DNA from: Candidatus Brocadiia bacterium
GTDB lineage: Bacteria; Planctomycetota; PUPC01; DSUN01
Reading direction: 5' to 3'
Length of the DNA stretch: 5,737 nucleotides
Assembly: GCA_016782825.1 (NCBI GenBank)
Contig: JADHXT010000249.1
Location: 1-5,737 of the forward strand
In this document: one piece after another, positions 1 to 5,737 of the stretch
How positions within the stretch are numbered: the first letter of the stretch is position 1
Layout of the letters: each line of letters opens with the position of its first letter
Position numbers and translations under genes: made by a program
Notes under the pieces: generated by a model
What the model saw: only the letters and a program-made list of their open reading frames with translations
Told to the model about the DNA's origin: nothing
The model's database searches: none

Positions 1-1
1 C

Positions 2-94
2 GGCAGGACCCGTCAGATCACCCTTGAGCTGCCCGATGAGCTTGTGGGGAAGATCCGCGAGGCCATTCTGATGAACTTCGAGTTACGAGGGTGA
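2..94 (+). CDS. C-terminal end of an unidentified protein (5' end outside window)
   Basis: An open frame enters at the left edge and ends at TGA 92-94, giving 30 visible residues that contain RQITLELPDELVGKIREAIL and finish MNFELRG. There is no start codon in frame early enough to matter, so the gene begins upstream. About 24 of 30 codons end in G or C, as in the two large genes here, which supports real coding. The segment reads as one beta-strand (RQITLELP) followed by an amphipathic helix (DELVGKIREAIL). That pattern occurs in small ribbon-helix-helix or antitoxin-like proteins, but also at the ends of many others, so no function is assigned. It converges on the minus-strand glycoside hydrolase gene, whose stop lies 287 bp away, so it is probably a separate transcription unit. 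Confidence 0.6.
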   Translation, partial: GRTRQITLELPDELVGKIREAILMNFELRG

Positions 95-128
95 CAATCC
101 GGGCCAATGGGATCTGGGTACGTAATGA

Positions 129-173
129 CGGCCACGGCTAAAGGCGGGGAGGGGGCACCTGGTGCCGTGGCCG
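129..173. repeat. 10-bp perfect inverted repeat with 25-nt loop
   Basis: CGGCCACGGC at 129-138 is exactly complementary to GCCGTGGCCG at 164-173. The loop (139-163) is purine-rich, and its end plus the start of the right arm can form a smaller alternative hairpin (GGCAC 154-158 with GTGCC 162-166). The stem begins 35 nt after the TGA of the left-edge gene, so it would fold in the 3' untranslated part of that transcript. No T-tract follows. Confidence 0.5.
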
Positions 174-191
174 GCCGGCGCAGTCGCCGGC
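174..191. repeat. 7-bp GC hairpin with 4-nt loop, abutting the preceding repeat
   Basis: GCCGGCG (174-180) pairs perfectly with CGCCGGC (185-191) around the loop CAGT. It starts on the base after the 129-173 inverted repeat, so the two stems could stack in RNA. No T-run follows, so a standard intrinsic terminator is not supported. A role as a factor-dependent or double-stem terminator is inference. Confidence 0.45.
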
Positions 192-325
192 ATGCCATGG
201 CGGGCGGCGCGTGCACCGCGGCGGCAAGCTCCTCTACTGTCTGGCGAAGCCTTGAGGAGGCAGAGTCGGCGTCGGCCGGTCCCATGCCAGCCGCGGATTG
301 GGCCGTTGGCGCGTGGTCTCCTGCG

Positions 326-339
326 CCCCGACTGCGGGG
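326..339 (-). terminator. Possible weak hairpin terminator downstream of the glycoside hydrolase gene
   Basis: CCCCG (326-330) and CGGGG (335-339) form a 5-bp stem with a 4-nt loop. In minus-strand reading it lies about 43 nt after the stop codon of the glycoside hydrolase gene. The stem is short and is not followed by a U-tract, so the call rests on position and base pairing alone. Confidence 0.2.
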
Positions 340-381
340 TTACAGCTTGCGAGTGCAGTGGAGTCCGATGCGACGAAGGTC

Positions 382-1770
382 TCACGGTGTCCGGCTGCGG
401 CCGGTTGGGATCGTGATGATCAGCGGGTGATTGGTCAATGTCAACGCGAGTGCCTTGATCTCGCGGTGGGTCTGGACGGGTTCGGTGCCGACCGTCGGAT
501 CGTAGACCTTCACCGATGGGTGCGTGTCACCCAGATGGACCGTCACACGGTCTTTGCCCTCGAGCCGCTCGCCCCAGACGACGAGTTGGAATGTGCCGTC
601 GCTGTTCTGCAAGAGCAAGTCGTGGACGGTTGCCGGCTGGTCCGGAATCGAGTAGTCGAGCTTGCCCGGCTCCGGAAGCTTGCCCTGGTCGGCCAGAATC
701 GTCGTCAGGTTGTGGAGATAGAGGGCGGCTTTGCGCGGCGTGTAGTCGGGCTTGTAGAACCCGAACCGCTGATTGCCGCCTTCATCCGTCCTGTCTCGCA
801 GGAGGTAGACGGAGGTGTAGCTCCAGCCTCGCTTGAACTGGTCGAGGTACACACTCAGGAGATTCAGGGCGTGGATATCCTCCGTGATGGCTCCGCCGAT
901 GTGGCAGCCGGTCTCCGTGGTCACTCTGGGCAGGGCCAGGAGCTCCGTTTCGGGATAGCCGCGGTAGTGCCGCGCCCAGGTCCGGCCGTAGTTGCCATAG
1001 AGCCCATCCACCTTGCAGGCGGAGGTGGGGTCGGCGGCATCCCACGTCTTGTTGTCCGCGAGGCCGGGTGAGGCGGGATGGCAGAAGTAGTTGTGGCAAT
1101 TGGCGTAGTCGGCGTACTTCGTGCCATCGGGCATCAGGGTGCCGGCGCCTGGCGGGATGGTGAGGAACTGTAATCCGACGTTGTCCCTCTCGGCGCCGTT
1201 CTCACTGATGGACCACACCGGGTACTTCCTCAGCACGGGGTCGCTCTTCACGGCGTTGTACAAGTCCCGTTGAAGCTTGGCGACGGCCAGCCACGACGGT
1301 GCCTTCCCGCCGCCCTTCTCGCCCTGGTAGGTCACGCCCCAGTTGTTCGGCTCGTTATTGCCCTCGAACGCCAGCAAGGCGTCCGCCGCCGCCAGCGGCC
1401 TGGCGGTCTCGATGAGCTTCTTGAGATCCGTGCCGCCGCTGACCAGGCCCCAACTGAACCGCACACCGGTCTTCCGGTGCAGGTCCAGGTAGGTCTGGAC
1501 GGTGGTAGGGCCTTGGGTCGTGACCCCCTCAATGCCGCCCCTCACCCAGCGGAAGCCCACGTACCTCACCATCTCGACGGTCCTGTCGATGGGTTGCCCG
1601 CGATCAGGGAAGGTCGAGACGATGCCGATGCTACTGAGGAAGTCCGTTGCTCGGGCGGCTGTCCTGGTCGCGGCCTCGGCGGCCAGCGGCAGGGCCACGA
1701 GCGTGACCAGGAAGAGACATGACAGGTATGCCGACCCGTGAGCGGAACAACACAGCAACAACAGCTTCAT
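382..1770 (-). CDS. Secreted clan GH-A-type glycoside hydrolase with C-terminal beta-sandwich
   Basis: A 462-residue protein with stop TGA at 382-384. It probably hydrolyses glycosidic bonds by the retaining mechanism outside the cytoplasm. The ATG at 1768-1770 is preferred because it starts a signal peptide: MKLLLL, a hydrophobic core near residues 16-29, and a likely cleavage after AEA at 31-33. A purine-rich ribosome-binding stretch precedes it. The longer in-frame extension to 2040 is Arg-rich and overlaps the upstream gene. A (beta/alpha)8 barrel spans about residues 45-355. It has RWVRGG (74-79), FEGNNEPNN with E140 as candidate acid/base, a His in NCHNY (H226), and TTETG with E286 as candidate nucleophile. 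Residues 380-455 form the terminal beta-sandwich common in GH39/GH30-like enzymes, with LLLQNSDGTFQLVVWG. All four cysteines of the mature chain (225, 230, 252, 289) lie close to the active-site half and may form disulfides. The exact GH family and substrate are not recognised. The gene lies 217 bp downstream of the giant beta-helix gene. Confidence 0.88.
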   Translation of the reverse strand: MKLLLLCCSAHGSAYLSCLFLVTLVALPLAAEAATRTAARATDFLSSIGIVSTFPDRGQPIDRTVEMVRYVGFRWVRGGIEGVTTQGPTTVQTYLDLHRKTGVRFSWGLVSGGTDLKKLIETARPLAAADALLAFEGNNEPNNWGVTYQGEKGGGKAPSWLAVAKLQRDLYNAVKSDPVLRKYPVWSISENGAERDNVGLQFLTIPPGAGTLMPDGTKYADYANCHNYFCHPASPGLADNKTWDAADPTSACKVDGLYGNYGRTWARHYRGYPETELLALPRVTTETGCHIGGAITEDIHALNLLSVYLDQFKRGWSYTSVYLLRDRTDEGGNQRFGFYKPDYTPRKAALYLHNLTTILADQGKLPEPGKLDYSIPDQPATVHDLLLQNSDGTFQLVVWGERLEGKDRVTVHLGDTHPSVKVYDPTVGTEPVQTHREIKALALTLTNHPLIITIPTGRSRTP

Positions 1771-1777
1771 CCGCGGT

Positions 1778-1784
1778 TCCCCTT
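1778..1784 (-). promoter_or_regulatory. Ribosome binding site of the glycoside hydrolase gene
   Basis: Read on the minus strand, AAGGGGA lies 7 nt before the ATG at 1768-1770. It is an imperfect match to AGGAGG at a normal spacing. Together with the signal peptide that starts at this ATG, it decides the start in favour of 1770 over the upstream in-frame codons. Confidence 0.45.
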
Positions 1785-1906
1785 TGCCCGTTCGTTGACA
1801 GCGATGGGATGGAGTCCTTCCCCTGGAACACAACTGCGGCTCGCAGCCCTTGCCAGAAGCGTCGCAGCGAACCGCACTGGTGGCATGCCTCCTCGTCCTC
1901 CCTGAT

Positions 1907-1937
1907 CGCGCAAGAGGTCTGGCTTGCGCGAGACCTC
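1907..1937. repeat. Two interleaved inverted repeats (mutually exclusive hairpins)
   Basis: CGCGCAAG (1907-1914) is complementary to CTTGCGCG (1923-1930), and GAGGTCT (1914-1920) is complementary to AGACCTC (1931-1937). The arms alternate, so either an 8-bp or a 7-bp hairpin can form, but not both as simple stems. With essentially no connecting loops, a classical H-type pseudoknot looks sterically unlikely. In a minus-strand transcript the element lies about 50 nt past the stop of the giant protein and about 135 nt before the start of the glycoside hydrolase. That suits a switch between termination and read-through or an mRNA-processing stem. The function is inference, and no U-tract follows. 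Confidence 0.5.
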
Positions 1938-1987
1938 GTCGATGATTGCGGGTGTCGCGCGACGATGGGTGATGGTGCACACGGTGC

Positions 1988-4900
1988 CTACTGCCTACGG
2001 GTGACCAGCAGGAAGAACCCGGGACCATCCGCGGGGACACTCAGTGTGTGAGCTCTCGACAAGCGGCTCTCGGCCACGGCTCGCTTCGCGCCAAGGTCGT
2101 AGAAGCGCACGATCAGTTCCGCCTCGGGGAAGTGATCGAGGGCGATGCCCATGGTGGCCACACGGTCAGCCACCGGCGGCCTGGGCTTCGCGGCCCCAGC
2201 GGCGTTGAAGATCGAGATTCGAGCAGTCTTCGGCTCGACCTTCCAGCTCTTCAGTGGCGTGCGGGCTGCGGCTGGCCGGCCTTCGAGGTAGAACATCCGC
2301 CCGGCAGGCTCGGCGGCGATGTGGGTGTGCTCGCCGCGGATGTAGAAGCCGACGAGGTCGCCCCTCTTCGCCACGATCGGCTTGTCGAGGGTGAAGCGGC
2401 TCGGGCCGGGCTTCGCCATTTCGACCATCTTGCTCTCACCGACGCGGACGAGTTGCTCGTCCTCGACACGGTAGATGTGGAGCTGGATGGCGCCGGGCTT
2501 CACGCACTCGACCTCCCAGGTGTCGAGCGGGCCGTTGCGTTCGATGACGCGGGTCGTGTCGGCATAGGTGTAGTCGCCGGCCTCGGTGGTGGTGGCCGCG
2601 CGCTGGTGGGGCCCGGGCGAGGTGCTTCGGATGAACGCGAGAAGCTGCCACCTGTCCTGGCTCCACGAATAGGTCGCGGCGAAGCCGACGGGCAGACGCA
2701 AAGGCATGTCGCCCTTCAGTGCGTCGGGCAGCTTGCCGCCGTCTGACTCGAACGCCGGCTCCTCGAAGGGCCGGCGCGCGTCGATCGTGTAGAGCGTCTC
2801 CGGCGGGACCGGCTGGTCCTCCCACACGCACGCGTAGTCGAGCGGCAGACGAGAGAGCGCCCGTTCGTAGCGCACGAGCGCCCTGCCGCCGGCGTCCACA
2901 AGTGACTCTCTGCCCACGCGGATGGCGAGGCGCGGGCGCCGGAAGGGCCTCGACCAGTCCACGAGCCGCCGCACCTGTCCCAGCACCTGCCGCTCGTCCT
3001 CGACCACCCGCTCCTCCCACGTCATCATGATTGGGTTGCGGAGCGCGAGGCCGGTATAGAGCGTTTGGCGGACTCGCTCGCGATAGCCGTCGGTGTTGGC
3101 CGGACCACCCATGTAGCCCCAGAAGATACCCTCGGCCATGAAGATGTGGCCGAGGGCGGCGAGCCGGAACTGCGCGGCGACGGCCTCGATGGGCTGGCGG
3201 TCAATGGAGTAGGTTCGCATGCCGCCCAGGAGCGGCTTCCAGGTCTGCCGGTAGTAGTTCGGGTCCTGGCGCACCCCGTGGTGCGGCTCGCAGAGGAAGA
3301 GGTGGTTCGGGTCGCGGCTGATGACGAAGTCGTGGACGGCGTTGACGAAGGTCGGGCCGCACTCGGGGTCGCCCTCGCCCGCGGCGGTGAAGCCGCTGAT
3401 GCCCGTGTCGTCGCGGAACAACGTGGTGAACTGAGCGAGGTAGCCCCTGAACATCGCGCAGAACCTGGAGTCGGGCTTGCCGTAGTCGCCGCGCTGGTAG
3501 CCCGCTTCGAGGTATTGGGCATAGGGCGCGCTCTGTTTGCCGAGGGGGTAATGGCTTAGAGCGAAGTGGAGATGAAGGCCGTGGCGGCGGGCGACGGCCG
3601 TCATGGTGGCCAGTTGCTCGGCACCATGCGGCGCGATGCGGCCACCCGCGTCGAGCCGCTCCCACAGCCACCAGCCCTGGCACAAATGGACGACCGACCA
3701 TCCGCAACGGGCGAGGTAGGCATAGTCCGCCTCCAACTCCTTCTCAGTCAGCGATTCCCACCAGTGGAAGCCATAGAGTGGCCCGCCGTGGCCGAAGTGC
3801 TGTCCTTCGTGCACCGTCCCTTGCACCGCCGCCCATTGCTCCTGCCCCTGCACCAGCGACTCCTGCGGCGTGCCGATGGCCCTGAACATCGGGGCGCCGC
3901 GGTAGGACCCGGCGAGTGGCCCGATCGGCCTCCCCGCCTCCGTCAGCAGCTTCAGCTGCGGGTCATAGCCGATGAATCTGCCGTCCGTGATGTGTACCCG
4001 AAGACGTGAGCGGCTGAAGGTGTTGTCCTGGCGCAGCGAGGTGGCAGCAACGGTCGCCCCATGGTCTCCCGCGGCCAGGCCCTTGACGACACCCTTCCAG
4101 ACCCCGCTGGTTGCCTGCGCGAGGGCAACCTTCGTGTCGCCGACCTGAGCGAAGACCTCCACAGCATCTCTGCCCAGACGCCGGCCCTTCTCATCCAGCA
4201 CCACGGCATAGATGGGCACACCCTCGGCCTTCGCTCTGGCCTCAGTGCGGATGACAGGCAATGAGGGGATGATCGTCAGCTCCTGGCTCTTCAGCCGCAG
4301 GCGAAACGCGATTCGGGCCTGCTCCCTTGCCTCCTTCGTCTGGACAAAGAGGGCGAAGGTGAGCTGGGCGAAGCTGCGCTGGTAGCCCTTGGCGCGGTAG
4401 ATCCTGCGCAGGTCAACGGTCAGCTTCCCGGGCTTCGCCTGCCACGGGCTCGCGTAGAGGGGCGGGCCGCTGCGGCCCTTGACGATGGCGATGAACTGCC
4501 AGGGATGCGTGGCCTCGGCGACGTCCAACTCGGCCGTGGGATGCTGCTCGATGTGGAACTGCAGCGCGGGGAGCAGGGCGTGATCGAGCTCCGTCCTCGC
4601 ATCCTTCTTCACAAAGAGCGTCGCCTCATCGTCCGCATCGGTCAGTTCGTTGGCCTTGCTGGTGAACCAGCGCGAGGCCTGCTTCTTGCCCGTGAGCGGC
4701 AGCGGCGACTGGGTTGAGTAGCAGATGATGGCGCCCTCGACGCCGTCCTTGTCGTCGAGCCAGGTCATGGCGCGGTTGAAGACCCAGGCCTCGCGCAGGC
4801 CGTGCTGCGGCTGTTTCTGCCCGTGGCGCACCCAGTAGTAATCGCCGCCGTCGTAATCGGACACGGCCGCAAGGGCAGGCCCGAGGTCCCCTGCGGCAGC

Positions 4901-5737
4901 AGATGTCTTCTTGAACAGATGGCGCCAGGCGGGGTCGATGCCTGCTTCGTCGGCGATCTCTTGTGGGAAGCCTGGTTGGCCGGGCTTGAGGCCGAAGAGG
5001 TTGTCGTGCTCGTTGCACGTGGCGGTGCGGTTCTGCGCGCGGTTGTTGGAGTTCATCGCCCGACGCACATTGTAGACGAGGTTGCCGGTGACCTCGATGA
5101 AGCCGCTGCCCTCGTCGAGATAGATGCCGCCTGGGGAGCCTCTGTTGTCGTGGATGTGGTTGCCTCGGATGACCGTGCCCGGCTGGTTGGAGAGGGTGTA
5201 GATCCCACCGCCGTCGTTGAGCTCCTGCATGACGTGGTGGATGTGGTTGAGCTCGATGCGGTTGTTCTTCGCGGTCGTGGGTGTTTCGTAGAAAGGCCGT
5301 TGCCCATAGGCCCCGCCGCCGGCGTCCTCCTCGCCCCAACCCCAGCCGACGGAGACGCCCGTGTAGGGAAGGTCGCGGATCTCGTTGTGGGCGATGGTCG
5401 TGCCGTCGGTATAGCCGACGAAGATGCCGACGCTCCCTTTGAACTCCACACCTACGTCGTGGATGTAGCAGTTGGCGACCGTGTTGTCCTTGACGATCTT
5501 CCGCGGGTCGTCGGGGTGGTGGTCGTCCTCGAGCACGTCGCCGATCTGGATCGCGGTGCCCGAGATGTCGTGGAAGTGGCAGCCGCGGATCACGTTTTCT
5601 TGTGCGCCACACTCGAGGTCGATGCCGCCGCTGCCGAGCCGGGTGAAGGTGCATCGCTCGAAGCGGACCGACTTCGTCGCGCGGCACACGACGTTCGACG
5701 GGCTCTTGACGTTCTCGTTGTGCACCGTGGTGACCGT
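1988..5737 (-). CDS. Giant multidomain carbohydrate-active protein: parallel beta-helix plus TIM-barrel hydrolase (N-terminus outside window)
   Basis: The frame is open from the right edge to TAG 1988-1990: 1249 visible residues, numbered here from the first full codon. No start is visible. The GTG at 5725 sits inside beta-helix sequence (TVTTVHNENV), so the true start and presumably a signal peptide lie beyond the window. Residues 1-245 are a right-handed parallel beta-helix with about seven rungs, such as VIRGCHFHDI, IAHNEIRDLP and VIRGNHIHDN. It carries NDGGGIYTL (D175) and GGIYLDEGSG (D208, E209), as in GH141-like secreted proteins. Residues about 290-485 look like a beta-sandwich, and 486-583 like an Ig-like fold. 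Residues 655-930 form a (beta/alpha)8 barrel whose eight strands can be traced. GEGD puts E788 after strand 4 and MAEG puts E869 after strand 7, the clan GH-A catalytic positions. Residues 1045-1165 look like a lectin-type jelly roll, and a last sandwich strand set closes the chain. It is probably secreted and attacks a complex glycan. The substrate is unknown. Confidence 0.85.
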   Translation of the reverse strand, partial: TVTTVHNENVKSPSNVVCRATKSVRFERCTFTRLGSGGIDLECGAQENVIRGCHFHDISGTAIQIGDVLEDDHHPDDPRKIVKDNTVANCYIHDVGVEFKGSVGIFVGYTDGTTIAHNEIRDLPYTGVSVGWGWGEEDAGGGAYGQRPFYETPTTAKNNRIELNHIHHVMQELNDGGGIYTLSNQPGTVIRGNHIHDNRGSPGGIYLDEGSGFIEVTGNLVYNVRRAMNSNNRAQNRTATCNEHDNLFGLKPGQPGFPQEIADEAGIDPAWRHLFKKTSAAAGDLGPALAAVSDYDGGDYYWVRHGQKQPQHGLREAWVFNRAMTWLDDKDGVEGAIICYSTQSPLPLTGKKQASRWFTSKANELTDADDEATLFVKKDARTELDHALLPALQFHIEQHPTAELDVAEATHPWQFIAIVKGRSGPPLYASPWQAKPGKLTVDLRRIYRAKGYQRSFAQLTFALFVQTKEAREQARIAFRLRLKSQELTIIPSLPVIRTEARAKAEGVPIYAVVLDEKGRRLGRDAVEVFAQVGDTKVALAQATSGVWKGVVKGLAAGDHGATVAATSLRQDNTFSRSRLRVHITDGRFIGYDPQLKLLTEAGRPIGPLAGSYRGAPMFRAIGTPQESLVQGQEQWAAVQGTVHEGQHFGHGGPLYGFHWWESLTEKELEADYAYLARCGWSVVHLCQGWWLWERLDAGGRIAPHGAEQLATMTAVARRHGLHLHFALSHYPLGKQSAPYAQYLEAGYQRGDYGKPDSRFCAMFRGYLAQFTTLFRDDTGISGFTAAGEGDPECGPTFVNAVHDFVISRDPNHLFLCEPHHGVRQDPNYYRQTWKPLLGGMRTYSIDRQPIEAVAAQFRLAALGHIFMAEGIFWGYMGGPANTDGYRERVRQTLYTGLALRNPIMMTWEERVVEDERQVLGQVRRLVDWSRPFRRPRLAIRVGRESLVDAGGRALVRYERALSRLPLDYACVWEDQPVPPETLYTIDARRPFEEPAFESDGGKLPDALKGDMPLRLPVGFAATYSWSQDRWQLLAFIRSTSPGPHQRAATTTEAGDYTYADTTRVIERNGPLDTWEVECVKPGAIQLHIYRVEDEQLVRVGESKMVEMAKPGPSRFTLDKPIVAKRGDLVGFYIRGEHTHIAAEPAGRMFYLEGRPAAARTPLKSWKVEPKTARISIFNAAGAAKPRPPVADRVATMGIALDHFPEAELIVRFYDLGAKRAVAESRLSRAHTLSVPADGPGFFLLVTRRQ

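Larger units (their letters stand above)
95..381. other. Convergent intergenic region, no supported gene
   Basis: This 287-bp stretch lies between the stop of the left-edge + strand gene and the stop of the minus-strand glycoside hydrolase. Open frames cross it on both strands, but their translations are Arg/Ala/Gly-rich low-complexity sequence with no recognisable motif, as expected by chance at this GC content. It contains several GC-rich inverted repeats (129-173, 174-191, 326-339) but no T-run after any of them on either strand, so none is a textbook intrinsic terminator. Because two genes end here, the stems may still act in transcription termination or 3'-end protection. A structured small RNA cannot be excluded. 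Confidence 0.6.
1771..1987 (-). other. Gap between the two same-strand enzyme genes
   Basis: These 217 bp separate the stop of the giant beta-helix protein from the start of the glycoside hydrolase. The stretch holds a 10-bp palindrome GTCGCGCGAC at 1954-1963, the interleaved inverted repeats at 1907-1937, and a small hairpin CTGCG/CGCAG at 1834-1846. I see no convincing -35/-10 pair in the minus direction, which does not exclude a promoter in a high-GC organism. A GTG-started frame of 71 codons fills the gap and ends in an ATGA overlap with the glycoside hydrolase start, but its product is unrecognisable and codon bias weakens in its second half, so it is not called. Confidence 0.5.

Noticed and set aside
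409..422. A small GATC-flanked inverted repeat (GATCGTGATGATC)
   Set aside because: It lies within the coding end of the glycoside hydrolase, is short, and encodes the LIITIP strand of the terminal sandwich, so the symmetry is probably incidental.
107..430. A 107-codon frame on the + strand across the convergent region
   Set aside because: It is Ala/Gly/Arg-rich with no motif and no good ribosome binding site, runs through the inverted repeats, and overlaps the end of the glycoside hydrolase gene.
298..1071. A 257-codon open frame on the + strand
   Set aside because: It is antisense to the glycoside hydrolase gene, whose motifs (NEP, TETG, signal peptide) are clear. The product has no recognisable features, and long antisense frames are common at high GC.
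1767..1982. A 71-codon GTG-started frame filling the gap between the enzyme genes, with an ATGA overlap
   Set aside because: The packing is suggestive, starting 5 bp after the upstream stop. The product is unrecognisable, the ribosome binding site is weak, and third-position GC bias fades in the second half. Conservation in relatives would be needed to call it.
1771..2040. A 90-codon N-terminal extension of the glycoside hydrolase
   Set aside because: It is in frame but Arg-rich and disordered, overlaps the 3' end of the upstream gene, and would bury the signal peptide internally.
2048..2746. A 232-codon open frame on the + strand
   Set aside because: It is antisense to the C-terminal part of the giant protein, where the sense frame shows coherent beta-sandwich patterns.
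4626..5687. A 353-codon open frame on the minus strand
   Set aside because: It is a frame-shifted shadow of the beta-helix region. The translation is Arg/Pro/His-rich low-complexity sequence with no motifs.
5723..5725. GTG as the start of the giant protein
   Set aside because: The frame continues to the window edge, and the sequence on both sides of this codon looks like one continuous beta-helix rung. No signal peptide follows it, so it is an internal valine.

Overview
This is a high-GC bacterial window, mostly coding, that looks like part of a carbohydrate-degradation locus. The long secreted multidomain enzymes and right-handed beta-helix proteins resemble those in soil or sediment Planctomycetota, Lentisphaerota, Armatimonadota and similar groups. 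That placement is an impression from domain style. No rRNA, tRNA or marker gene is present to fix the taxon.

Layout. (1) Positions 2-94, + strand: the last 30 codons of a gene that begins outside the window, product unknown. (2) Positions 95-381: a non-coding stretch where this gene and the minus-strand genes converge. It holds a 10-bp inverted repeat, an abutting 7-bp hairpin and a smaller hairpin near the minus-strand stop. (3) Positions 382-1770, minus strand: a complete 462-residue secreted glycoside hydrolase of the clan GH-A type, with a signal peptide, NEP acid/base motif, TETG nucleophile motif and C-terminal beta-sandwich. (4) Positions 1771-1987: a 217-bp gap with two interleaved inverted repeats that can form mutually exclusive hairpins, and a plausible ribosome binding site. 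(5) Positions 1988-5737, minus strand: at least 1249 residues of a giant multidomain protein whose N-terminus lies outside the window. It runs from a parallel beta-helix through beta-sandwich and Ig-like modules to a (beta/alpha)8 barrel, then post-barrel sandwich segments with a lectin-like jelly roll between them.

Working together. The two large genes lie on the same strand, giant protein first in transcription order, and may be co-transcribed. The giant protein carries two folds that each serve as a glycosidase scaffold (beta-helix and TIM barrel) on one chain, and the downstream gene adds a third candidate catalytic domain. A plausible reading is stepwise attack on one complex polysaccharide by secreted enzymes. 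The substrate cannot be told from the sequence, and no transporter, sensor or sulfatase is visible in the window.

The most noteworthy item is the apparent double-catalytic architecture of the giant protein. Nothing here looks like a phage, insertion sequence, CRISPR array or defence system.
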